This document shows, piece by piece, positions 19,553 through 26,824 of a DNA stretch of 40,076 nucleotides. Origin of the DNA: Clostridia bacterium (GTDB lineage Bacteria > Bacillota_A > Clostridia > Christensenellales > CAG-138); the NCBI GenBank assembly GCA_017394605.1, contig JAFPXU010000047.1, positions 1-40,076 of the forward strand, read 5' to 3'. A program made the translations under genes and the position numbers. Position 1 is the stretch's first letter; the number at the start of each line of letters is the position of its first letter. The notes under the pieces were generated by a model, which was not told the origin of the DNA, searched no databases, and saw nothing but the letters and a program-made list of their open reading frames with translations.

Positions 19553-20344
19553 TCAGAGCGCAAGTTTATCGCTGACCTCATCGCTTCCGGACGCTTCGGA
19601 AAACTTTTCGATCAGGGACTCCACGGTCAGATTCTTCTTTTCCTCTCCGGATACGTCCACGGCGATTTCGCCGGCGTGGAGCATGATGAGACGGTTTCCG
19701 TATTTAATGGCGTCTCGCATGTTGTGCGTGACCATCAGCGTTGTCAGATGATCGCGTTCGATGATTTGCTCGGAAAGCTCAAGAACCTTTTTCGCGGTTT
19801 TCGGGTCAAGCGCGGCGGTATGCTCGTCGAGAAGCAGCAGCTTCGGCTTGACGAGAGTAGCCATCAGAAGGGTCAGTGCCTGGCGCTGTCCGCCCGAAAG
19901 CAGTTTGACTTTCGTGGAAAGGCGCCCTTCCAGTCCCAGGTCGAACTGGGACAGCTGTTCTTTGAACAGTTCCCTTTCCTCATTGGAAATTCCCCAGCGA
20001 AGTCCGCGCTTCTGTCCTCTTCTGTAAGCGAGCGCAAGGTTTTCCTCGATCCACATGTTTCCCGCGGTGCCCATCATCGGATCCTGGAAAACGCGTCCGA
20101 GATATTTCGCTCTTTTGTATTCCGGTACATTCGTCACATCCTGTCCGTCGATCAGGATCCTTCCGGAGGTCAGGAAATTCGCGCCTGCGACGCAGTTGAG
20201 CAGCGTGGACTTTCCTGCGCCGTTGCCACCGATGACCGTTACGAATTCACCGGGTTTCAAATGCAGGGAAATACCGCGAAGCGCTTCCGTCTCATTGACG
20301 GTTCCGGGATGGAAGACGATGCGCGCGTTTTCAACTTTAAGCAT
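19553..20344 (-). CDS. ABC transporter ATP-binding protein (TrpZ-like)
   Basis: The 263-residue ATPase has Walker A GGNGAGKST, Q-loop VFQDP, signature LSGGQRQALTLLMA, Walker B KLLLLDEHTAALDP, and a switch His in MVTHNMRDA. The start MLKVENARI at 20344 is preferred, since GGGAGG lies 8 nt upstream; a longer reading adds 25 basic residues that overlap the permease gene. It overlaps the permease stop by 8 bp, so they are translationally coupled. The permease and lipoprotein genes upstream place it in an importer for an aromatic amino acid; the T-box predicts tyrosine. Confidence 0.92.
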   Translation of the reverse strand: MLKVENARIVFHPGTVNETEALRGISLHLKPGEFVTVIGGNGAGKSTLLNCVAGANFLTSGRILIDGQDVTNVPEYKRAKYLGRVFQDPMMGTAGNMWIEENLALAYRRGQKRGLRWGISNEERELFKEQLSQFDLGLEGRLSTKVKLLSGGQRQALTLLMATLVKPKLLLLDEHTAALDPKTAKKVLELSEQIIERDHLTTLMVTHNMRDAIKYGNRLIMLHAGEIAVDVSGEEKKNLTVESLIEKFSEASGSDEVSDKLAL

Positions 20345-21236
20345 TTGCGACGCCTCCCTTCCCTGTCTTCTTCGCGTTGACTTTCGCTTTGATCGTAGGA
20401 AGAGCGAGCGCGAGCGCAACCGTGATCGCAGTGAAAAGCTTCAGGTCGTTTGCGGGCATGCCAAGTTTCAGAACCAGCATGATGATGACGCGATACGTAA
20501 TGGAGCCAAGGCAGAGCGCAATCAGCGAACGCTTGAACGTCTTCTTTCCGAAGAGCACTTCGCCGATGATCAGAGAAGCCAGTCCGATCACGATCGATCC
20601 GGTACCCATCTGAATATCCGCGAACGACTGGCTCTGAGCGATCAGGCCGCCCGCAAGCGCTACAAATCCGTTTCCGATCACAAGACCGAGGATCTTCATC
20701 ATGTCAGTGTTGATGCCCTGTGCGCGAGCCATGCGTTCATTGTTGCCGGTCGCGCGGATCGCGCAGCCGATTTCCGTTCCGAAGAACCAATACAGAATCA
20801 GGAACGCCGCGGCGACAAACAACACCGCGATGCAGATAACGGCAAGATTCTTCGGAAGATGCAGCTTCAGCAGCGCGTCGAAAACAGTCGGCTGTTTCAG
20901 AAGCGAAACGTTCGCTTTGCCCATGATGTGAAGATTGACCGACCAGAGCGCGATCATCGTCAGAATACTGGAAAGAAGCGCCGGGATCCTGAGCAGCGTA
21001 TGCAGGATGCCGGTCACCATGCCGGCCGCCATGCCGCCCAGTATGGAGAACAGAAGCGTGAGAAGAGGCGGTATTCCCGCGACGATACACGCCGCGGAAA
21101 TAGCCGCACCCATCGTAATGCTTCCTTCTACGGTAAGGTCCGCCACATCGAGCACTCTGTAGCTGATGTAGACGCCGTATGTCATCAGCGTCCACATCAG
21201 TCCCAATGCGACAGCTCCGAGAATTTCATTCAGCAT
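20337..21236 (-). CDS. ABC transporter permease (TrpY-like)
   Basis: The 299-residue protein has about eight hydrophobic helices. It begins GAVALGLMWTLMTYGVYISYRVLDVADLTVEGSITMGA, the usual start of the branched-chain-type permease family that partners PF04392-type binding proteins. An EAA-like cytoplasmic segment (FFGTEIGCAIRATGNNERMARAQGIN) contacts the ATPase. The ATG is 32 bp after the binding-protein gene; the SD GAGG is about 12 nt upstream, which is rather far. It is the only permease in the operon, so it probably acts as a homodimer. Confidence 0.9.
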   Translation of the reverse strand: MLNEILGAVALGLMWTLMTYGVYISYRVLDVADLTVEGSITMGAAISAACIVAGIPPLLTLLFSILGGMAAGMVTGILHTLLRIPALLSSILTMIALWSVNLHIMGKANVSLLKQPTVFDALLKLHLPKNLAVICIAVLFVAAAFLILYWFFGTEIGCAIRATGNNERMARAQGINTDMMKILGLVIGNGFVALAGGLIAQSQSFADIQMGTGSIVIGLASLIIGEVLFGKKTFKRSLIALCLGSITYRVIIMLVLKLGMPANDLKLFTAITVALALALPTIKAKVNAKKTGKGGVANA

Positions 21237-21268
21237 AGATCAGCAAAACCTCATTCTATCCGGCACAA

Positions 21269-22234
21269 TCAGGAAACAAAACCCGCGAGATCGGCAGGAA
21301 CCGTAATGCCGAGACGGTCGACGGCGTCTTTTTTAATGACATAATCGAACTCCTTCAGACTTTCTACCGGCATCTTGGAAACGTCAGCGCCGTCCTTGAG
21401 GACCTTCAGGCCCATCTCGCCGGTCAGTTTGCCGAGTTTGTAGTAATCGATTCCCATCGTAGCGGTTCCGCCGCCTTCCAGCATGCCGGACTCGCCGCAG
21501 ACAACGACCATGCCCGCTTCATCCGTGATGCTCGTAATCGTAGGAACGGAAGCAGCTACGGTGTTGTCGGTAGGAAGGTATACAGCGTCGCAGCGAGTAA
21601 CGATCGTGGAAGCAGCCTGCTGCACATCATTCGTGGACGTGACGGTAACTTCCTCATATTTCAGACCCATTGCCTCGATCGTTTCCTTCGCGATCTGCGC
21701 CTGAAGCACGGAGTTGATCTCGCCGTTATTGTAGATCACGCCGATCGTTTCAACGGACGGATCCAGCGTCTTGATCAGCTCTACCTGCTCCTTGACGGGG
21801 TTCATATCGTTTGCGCCGGAAACATTGCCGCCCGGAGCCGCGTCGCTTTCTACAAGGTTCGCGCTCTCAAAGCTTGTGACCGCGGTAGCGAGAATCGGGA
21901 TATCCGTGATTTTGCCTGCGACAGCCTGCGCAGCGGGTGTCGCGATCGCAAAGATCAGGTCGCATTTCTCGCTCGCGAAACGGTCCGCGATCGTGGAAAG
22001 GTTCGACTGGTCGCCCTGGGCGTTCTGGAAGTCGATCTCAATATTCTCGCCCTCCTTGAACCCGCCTTCCGCGAGCGCGTCCTTGATGCCCTGCGTCGCC
22101 TTATCCAGTGCGACATGCTCCGCAAGCTGGACGATACCGACTTTGACCTTTTTACTGCCGCTTCCGCTGCCGGCGCATCCGAGCAGGGACAGTGCCAGTA
22201 CAGCCGCCAGAACCAATGCAATCAGTTTCTTCAT
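21269..22234 (-). CDS. ABC transporter substrate-binding lipoprotein (TrpX-like)
   Basis: The 321-residue product has a lipoprotein signal (LLGC, Cys20) and a type I periplasmic-binding fold of the PF04392 class: VKVGIVQLAEHVALDKATQGIKDAL, IFAIATPAAQAVAG, IGVIYNNGEINSV, DAVYLPTDNTVAA and FDYVIKKDAV. It is anchored outside the membrane and delivers the ligand to the permease. GGAGG is 8 nt before the ATG. It is first in the operon, directly downstream of a T-box with a tyrosine specifier, so tyrosine is the predicted ligand. TrpX homologues elsewhere are usually labelled tryptophan binders. Confidence 0.92.
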   Translation of the reverse strand: MKKLIALVLAAVLALSLLGCAGSGSGSKKVKVGIVQLAEHVALDKATQGIKDALAEGGFKEGENIEIDFQNAQGDQSNLSTIADRFASEKCDLIFAIATPAAQAVAGKITDIPILATAVTSFESANLVESDAAPGGNVSGANDMNPVKEQVELIKTLDPSVETIGVIYNNGEINSVLQAQIAKETIEAMGLKYEEVTVTSTNDVQQAASTIVTRCDAVYLPTDNTVAASVPTITSITDEAGMVVVCGESGMLEGGGTATMGIDYYKLGKLTGEMGLKVLKDGADVSKMPVESLKEFDYVIKKDAVDRLGITVPADLAGFVS

Positions 22235-22264
22235 GTTTTATTTCCTCCGCTATTTGTTCTTGTG

Positions 22265-22548
22265 TAATAAAAAAGCCCTTCCCCCGTAAAACGGGAAAAG
22301 GACGAATTACCGTGTTACCACCTTTTTTCTCCGGATCCTTGCGGATACCGGACTCATCAAGCGGTCTGTCAACCGCTCCGCGCTGTAACGGGCGCTCCCG
22401 AACCGGCCTACTTATGTACTGTTCAGCCGTCCCCTCACCGGATGTATTCGTTAAGACCCTGCTGCTTTTCTTTCACCAAACTGAAAAGCTCTCTGCCAGC
22501 TGACCGATCCTAATTACTGGTTCCGTGTCAACGGGTTTTAATAATATG
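22265..22548 (-). promoter_or_regulatory. Tyrosine T-box riboswitch (specifier UAC)
   Basis: The leader folds as a T-box on the minus strand. Stem I has an AGTA motif (loop E side) opposite GAATACA, and the helix TTAGGATC/GGTCTTAA above it. The distal AGAGAG bulge and GGTGAAA loop are present. The specifier TAC is at 22446-22444, followed by A, so tRNA-Tyr is the expected ligand. The T-box element GGTGGTAACACGG spans 22322-22310, and a terminator stem of about 12 bp (from GTCCTTTTCCCG at 22303, closing in GGGC and TTTTTT) follows at 22303-22265. Uncharged tRNA-Tyr should favour readthrough into the ABC operon. Confidence 0.88.
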
Positions 22549-22554
22549 GAAGTT

Positions 22555-22583
22555 ATTATTGCGCATTCAAAAACGCTTGTCAA
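22555..22583 (-). promoter_or_regulatory. Promoter of the T-box/ABC operon
   Basis: On the minus strand TTGACA (22583-22578), a 17-bp spacer and AATAAT (22560-22555) form a near-consensus promoter. It sits immediately after trkH, so the importer has its own start. Transcription would begin near 22548, just ahead of T-box Stem I. Confidence 0.8.
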
Positions 22584-22615
22584 GAAAAAATATATAATTT
22601 ATTTTTAAAAAATTG

Positions 22616-24079
22616 TTATGCCTGTATCTTGCTTCTGTTTTTCGTCCAGATGGACGGCGTGAACAGAACCAGCATCGGGAACAGCTCAAGTCTTCCGAAG
22701 AGCATGTCAAACGTCAGCGTCACTTTTGTCAGGGGAGTCAGACCGGAATACGAGCAGACTGCGCCGACTTCGCCGAATCCGGGACCGACGTTATTAAGAC
22801 AGGCGGATACTGCGGAAAACAGCGTCATGAAATCCTTCTTTTCAAACGCCAGGAGCAGCATGGATGCCACATAGATAAAGATGTAGACCGCGACATAGAG
22901 GTTGATCGAACGCGCGGTCAGTTCTTCTACCGGCCTGCCTTCAAAACGGACCGTCTGCACGGAATGGGGATGGATCATCCTGCTGACCTCGCGTCTAGTC
23001 GTTTTGAACATGATCACGATTCTCGACATTTTCAGACCGCCTGCAGTCGATCCCGCGCATCCTCCGATGAACATGATGGCAAGAAGAATGATCTTCGAGA
23101 AGGTCGGCCACAGATCAAAGTTGGCGGTCGCGTAACCGGTTGTCGACATGATCGACGCGACCTGAAACAGCGAAGTCCTGAGCGATTCCCCGAATGAGCC
23201 GTACATCGAACGGATATTGAAAGCGATGCCGAATGTGGAAACAACTACCAGGATCAGAAAGACACGGAGTTCTTCCGATTTCAGCACGTCCTTCAGCTTT
23301 CCAAGGATAATCAGATAGAAAAGATTGAAGTTAAAGGAAAACAGGATCATGAAGACGCTGATCACGATCTCAAAGTAAGCGTTGTGATAGAATCCGACAC
23401 TTGCCGAATGATTTGAAAAACCGCCGGTTCCTGCTGTTCCGAAAGAATGGATGAACGCGTCAAACACGGGCATTCCGCCGCCGATCAGGAGAACGATCTC
23501 CACTAAAGTCATCGCAAAATAGATAATGTAGAGCGTTCTCGCGGTATCCCTGATCTTGCTGCTGATCTTACCGACCGTGGGTCCCGCAACCTCCGCCCGC
23601 ATCAGATGCATGAAACTGGAAGAACTGGTGGCAGGAATGACGGCAAGCAGGAAGACAAGAACGCCCATACCGCCGACCCAGTGCGTGAAACTGCGCCAGA
23701 ACAGCAGTCCGTGCGTCAGAGCCTCTATATCGTCCAGTATGGTCGCTCCTGTCGTCGTAAAGCCGGAAACCGCCTCGAATACACAGTCCAGATAGTTCGG
23801 GACATATCCGGAGAAAAACAGCGGAAGCGCGCCGAACAGGGATACAAGAATCCACGAAAGGGCGACGATCACGTACCCTTCTTTCGCGTACATCTTCATG
23901 TCGGATGGTTCCTGTACGCCCAGCGGAAGCCCGCACAGCAACAGCAGAAGGATCGGAATGCCGAACTCCTTCAGAAAAGGTTCTCCGTATCCGATGCAAA
24001 TAAAAGCGGGAAGCAGCAGCATGGCGGCTTCTATGATCAGTATTTTACCGATGACGTATCCGATAACCCTGTAGTTCAA
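22616..24079 (-). CDS. trkH: Potassium uptake channel subunit TrkH
   Basis: The 487-residue membrane protein contains the four pore-loop motifs of TrkH/KtrB: SGFTTTGAT, GTAGTGGFS, SIMSTTGYAT and LNNVGPGFG, separated by hydrophobic helices. K+ enters through this channel under control of the TrkA subunit. The start is TTG at 24079 with AGAAGG about 5 nt upstream; no ATG lies near. It follows trkA by 10 bp and is surely co-transcribed with it. Its 3' end runs into the ABC promoter with no clear hairpin. Confidence 0.94.
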   Translation of the reverse strand: MNYRVIGYVIGKILIIEAAMLLLPAFICIGYGEPFLKEFGIPILLLLLCGLPLGVQEPSDMKMYAKEGYVIVALSWILVSLFGALPLFFSGYVPNYLDCVFEAVSGFTTTGATILDDIEALTHGLLFWRSFTHWVGGMGVLVFLLAVIPATSSSSFMHLMRAEVAGPTVGKISSKIRDTARTLYIIYFAMTLVEIVLLIGGGMPVFDAFIHSFGTAGTGGFSNHSASVGFYHNAYFEIVISVFMILFSFNFNLFYLIILGKLKDVLKSEELRVFLILVVVSTFGIAFNIRSMYGSFGESLRTSLFQVASIMSTTGYATANFDLWPTFSKIILLAIMFIGGCAGSTAGGLKMSRIVIMFKTTRREVSRMIHPHSVQTVRFEGRPVEELTARSINLYVAVYIFIYVASMLLLAFEKKDFMTLFSAVSACLNNVGPGFGEVGAVCSYSGLTPLTKVTLTFDMLFGRLELFPMLVLFTPSIWTKNRSKIQA

Positions 24080-24089
24080 AGCAACCTTC

Positions 24090-25451
24090 TTATCTGACTA
24101 TCTCATTCAAGTCATCCAGTTTGTTGTCCGTCGTAACAATCACGACGTCATCGCCGATGCTGAAAGACGTGCTGCCGTCCGGAATGATGATGTCCCCGTT
24201 TTTCCGTACGATGCCGGCGACCAGAATGTTCTCACGGATCTTGAGATCCTTGAACGGAATATCGATCAGTTTGCAGCCGTCGTGCACGTTGAACTCGAGC
24301 GCGTTCACGTTTCCGCGGATGATCTTGTTGACCGAAGCAACTTTCCTGCCGACGGCGTTCTGCATGGAACGCACATACTGCAGGATCATGTTCGAAGTGA
24401 CAGTCCCGGTCGATACAACGGTATCGATCAGATTGCCCGAAACTGCGATATCCGCAAACGGCTTGCGGTTGACCTTCGCAATGACTTTCGACACGTTCTG
24501 CTTGGAGGCATAGACCGCAAGAATGATATTCGTTTCATCCATACCCGTCAGCGAAACGAAAGCGTCGGTATTGTCGATCCCTTCCTCTTCCATCAGATCG
24601 CTGTCGTTCGCGTCGCCGACGATCACGAGCGCTTTCGGAAGCTTTTCGCTCATCTTCTGGCAGCGTTCCTCATCGCTGTCGATGATCTTGACGGACATTC
24701 CGGCGTCAGTCAGGTCGCGGGCGAGATAATACCCCATATTGCTCGCACCGACGATCATCACGTTTTTCGCTTTGGTTTTATACAGACCGAGGTTTCTGAA
24801 GAACAGCTCAAGATTCCTCGGCGTTGCGGTCAGATACAGAATGTCTCCGGTTTCCAGAACAAAGTTGCCTGACGGAATATAGGTGGTGCCGTTCCGCAGC
24901 ACGGCGCAGATCAGAACTTTAACGCGCACAGCACCGTATAGATCGGAAAGTTTCATATTGGCGATAGGATTGTTTTCTGTGATGCGGTATTCGATCAGTT
25001 CTATCTTGCGTCTCGCGAACGATTCGATATTCATCGCGTTCGGGAAGCGGATAATACGCGAGATTTCGCGCGCGACCTCCTTCTCCGGATTGATGGCCAT
25101 GGAAAGACCGAGTTCCGTACGCATGAACCTAAGCTGTTTTTCATATTCCTGGTTACGGATCCTGGCGATCGTGTTCTTCGCGCCGAACTTCTTTGCGAGG
25201 AAGCATGAAAGGATGTTGATCTCATCGCTGTCTGTAGCTGCAATCAGCAGATCTGCCTCCTCTATTTTCGCTTCTGACTGGATATCATAGCTCGCGCCGT
25301 TTCCGCAGATGCCCTGCACGTCCATCGTATTGACGGCGTCGTACACGAGCTGCGGCTGATTATCGATCACGGTGACGTCATGTCCGTCGTCGCAAAGATT
25401 TTTCGAAAGGCTTCGGCCTACTTTACCGAGTCCTATAACAACAATCTTCAT
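24090..25451 (-). CDS. trkA: Trk system potassium uptake regulatory subunit TrkA
   Basis: The 453-residue cytoplasmic protein has two RCK units. Each has a Rossmann fold (MKIVVIGLGKVGRSLSKNL at 1-19; NVMIVGASNMGYYLARDL at about 229) and an RCK-C domain (LICAVLRNGTTYIPSGN...; NILVAGIVRKNGDIIIPDG at the end). It binds nucleotide and gates TrkH. The ATG at 25451 is preferred, with AGGAGG 8 nt upstream, over a longer reading of the frame with 14 more residues and no SD. The gene is first of the trkA-trkH pair. Confidence 0.95.
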   Translation of the reverse strand: MKIVVIGLGKVGRSLSKNLCDDGHDVTVIDNQPQLVYDAVNTMDVQGICGNGASYDIQSEAKIEEADLLIAATDSDEINILSCFLAKKFGAKNTIARIRNQEYEKQLRFMRTELGLSMAINPEKEVAREISRIIRFPNAMNIESFARRKIELIEYRITENNPIANMKLSDLYGAVRVKVLICAVLRNGTTYIPSGNFVLETGDILYLTATPRNLELFFRNLGLYKTKAKNVMIVGASNMGYYLARDLTDAGMSVKIIDSDEERCQKMSEKLPKALVIVGDANDSDLMEEEGIDNTDAFVSLTGMDETNIILAVYASKQNVSKVIAKVNRKPFADIAVSGNLIDTVVSTGTVTSNMILQYVRSMQNAVGRKVASVNKIIRGNVNALEFNVHDGCKLIDIPFKDLKIRENILVAGIVRKNGDIIIPDGSTSFSIGDDVVIVTTDNKLDDLNEIVR

Positions 25452-25571
25452 GAAAAGAATCCTCCTGCGCAAAGGTGAAAGGCCGATGCGCAAACTCCCA
25501 TTTATAACATTTCTGTCTCATTCTATATGAAATTCTCCGGGTTGTCCATAATCAGAAACCCGCTGTTTCAA

Positions 25572-25610
25572 ATGAAAAAGAAAAGGAGCAGCCGTTTCAC
25601 GCGCTGCCCC
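25572..25610 (-). terminator. Terminator of the DUF937 gene
   Basis: On the minus strand GGGGCAGC (25610-25603) pairs with GCTGCTCC (25592-25585) around a 10-nt loop, with one G-T pair, followed by TTTTCTTTTTC. It lies 30 bp after the DUF937 stop. Confidence 0.88.
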
Positions 25611-25639
25611 GGAGATCCGATGATTCAAAAGGAAAACGG

Positions 25640-26761
25640 TCAGCCTTCCTTCTTTGTGCTCGTCTTTTTCGCGGAAGTAGATTTCTTTGCAGAAGTCGTT
25701 TTCTTCGCCGCGGTTGATTTCTTTGTTCCGCTCGATTTCTTCGCGCCGGTGGATTTCTTCGTTCCGGTCTTTTTGGTTCCGGAAGTCTTTTTTGCGCCGC
25801 CGGATCTTGTTGCGTCATAGGAATCATCCCCGAAGATGGAACCGATCAGGGAACCAAGTCCGCCGCCGGAGGAGCCGGAATTGCCGCCGCCGAAGAGTGA
25901 CCCGAGAAGACCGCCGCCGGAGGACTGCTGCTGGGTCTGGTTATTTGTCAGCAACGATCCGAGCAGAGCGTCACCGAGTCCGGACTGCTGCTGTTGCTGC
26001 TGAAGCTGCTGCTGGAGCTGTTGCTGCTGGAGCTGCTGCTGTAAAAGCTGCTGTTGCTGCTGCTGATACATTTGCTGTTGCTGCTGTGTCTGTCCACCGC
26101 CAAGCAGGGAGCTGATCAGCGCGCCTTCCAGACCTGTTCCGTAGTTGTTCGTCTGTACAGGCTGCTGATTGCCGCCAAGCATGGAGCCCAGAAGCGCGCC
26201 GCCGAGTCCGCTTCCTGCGTTGTTGGAATAGTTGTTGCCTCCAAGCATGGAACCGAGAAGCGCGGAAAGAAGAGAACCGGAGCTGTTCGTATTGCTGCCA
26301 CCAAGCAATGCGCCGAGAAGTCCCGGTGTACCGCTGGACTGCTGCTGGTTGTTCTTCCCGAGCAGGGAAAGAAGAAGCGGAGCCACAAGTGCTATGATGA
26401 GCGCAGTTTTGTTAATAGGAAGACCGGCACGTTTCGCGATCTCTTCCGTAACCGCCTGTTTTTCGTCGCCCAGAACATGCGCGACGATCTTGTCACCGTC
26501 TTCCGCATCTGCGTGCTTCAGGAACTTCTTGATATCGCTCGTGTCGTCTACCGCATGATAAGCCAGCGCTTTGTCGAGCGAATCGAGTCCGTCATCCGTG
26601 GAACTGTTCTTCTGCATACCAAGCATCATGACCGGAATGGCAGCGGAGATAACGTTCTGGACTTCCTCCGGCTTAACCTTCGCGGTCTTGCTGATGGAAT
26701 TGAGCGTGTCCGTACCGACAAGCTGTTTGAACAGATCAAAGTTATCTTTCATACGTTTCAT
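25640..26761 (-). CDS. DUF937 protein with GLLG repeats, polyglutamine block and lysine-rich tail
   Basis: The 373-residue protein has four parts. Residues 1-130 form a DUF937-like domain (FDLFKQLVGTDTLNSISKTAKVKPEEV ... MMLGMQKN). About 130-215 and 265-320 contain repeats of a glycine-rich amphipathic unit (such as GGALLGSMLGGN, LLSALLGSMLGGNN, GALISSLLGGGQT, LLGSLFGGGNS, LGSLIGSIFGDDS). Residues about 218-260 are almost pure glutamine with scattered leucine. The last 50 residues are KKx(S/T) repeats rich in Lys, Thr, Ser, Ala, like linker-histone tails. No signal peptide is seen. GGAGG lies 3 nt before the first ATG and 12 nt before the second ATG (26752), so the start is ambiguous. Possible roles are DNA/RNA or envelope binding, by inference only. 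Confidence 0.75.
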   Translation of the reverse strand: MKRMKDNFDLFKQLVGTDTLNSISKTAKVKPEEVQNVISAAIPVMMLGMQKNSSTDDGLDSLDKALAYHAVDDTSDIKKFLKHADAEDGDKIVAHVLGDEKQAVTEEIAKRAGLPINKTALIIALVAPLLLSLLGKNNQQQSSGTPGLLGALLGGSNTNSSGSLLSALLGSMLGGNNYSNNAGSGLGGALLGSMLGGNQQPVQTNNYGTGLEGALISSLLGGGQTQQQQQMYQQQQQQLLQQQLQQQQLQQQLQQQQQQSGLGDALLGSLLTNNQTQQQSSGGGLLGSLFGGGNSGSSGGGLGSLIGSIFGDDSYDATRSGGAKKTSGTKKTGTKKSTGAKKSSGTKKSTAAKKTTSAKKSTSAKKTSTKKEG

Positions 26762-26784
26762 AATCCTCCTATTATGTTGTTTTT

Positions 26785-26813
26785 AGTATATTATTTCCAT
26801 TTTTCAGTGTCAA
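26785..26813 (-). promoter_or_regulatory. Promoter of the DUF937 gene
   Basis: On the minus strand TTGACA (26813-26808), a 17-bp spacer and TATACT (26790-26785) form a strong vegetative promoter. It lies between the DUF937 start and the transglutaminase stop, so the gene has its own transcript of about 1.1 kb ending at 25572. Confidence 0.85.
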
Positions 26814-26824
26814 GGAAGCACGAT

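Noticed and set aside
20055..21344. Long plus-strand frame (429 residues) opposite the ABC transporter genes
   Set aside because: It is antisense to two well-supported genes, has no SD and an arginine-rich composition typical of shadow frames.
22265..22548. Tryptophan specifier for the T-box
   Set aside because: The triplet opposite the AGTA motif is UAC followed by A; no UGG occupies that position.
25980..26110. CRISPR-like or tandem-repeat array
   Set aside because: The repeated CTG/TTG units are in-frame glutamine codons of the DUF937 gene, with no spacers.
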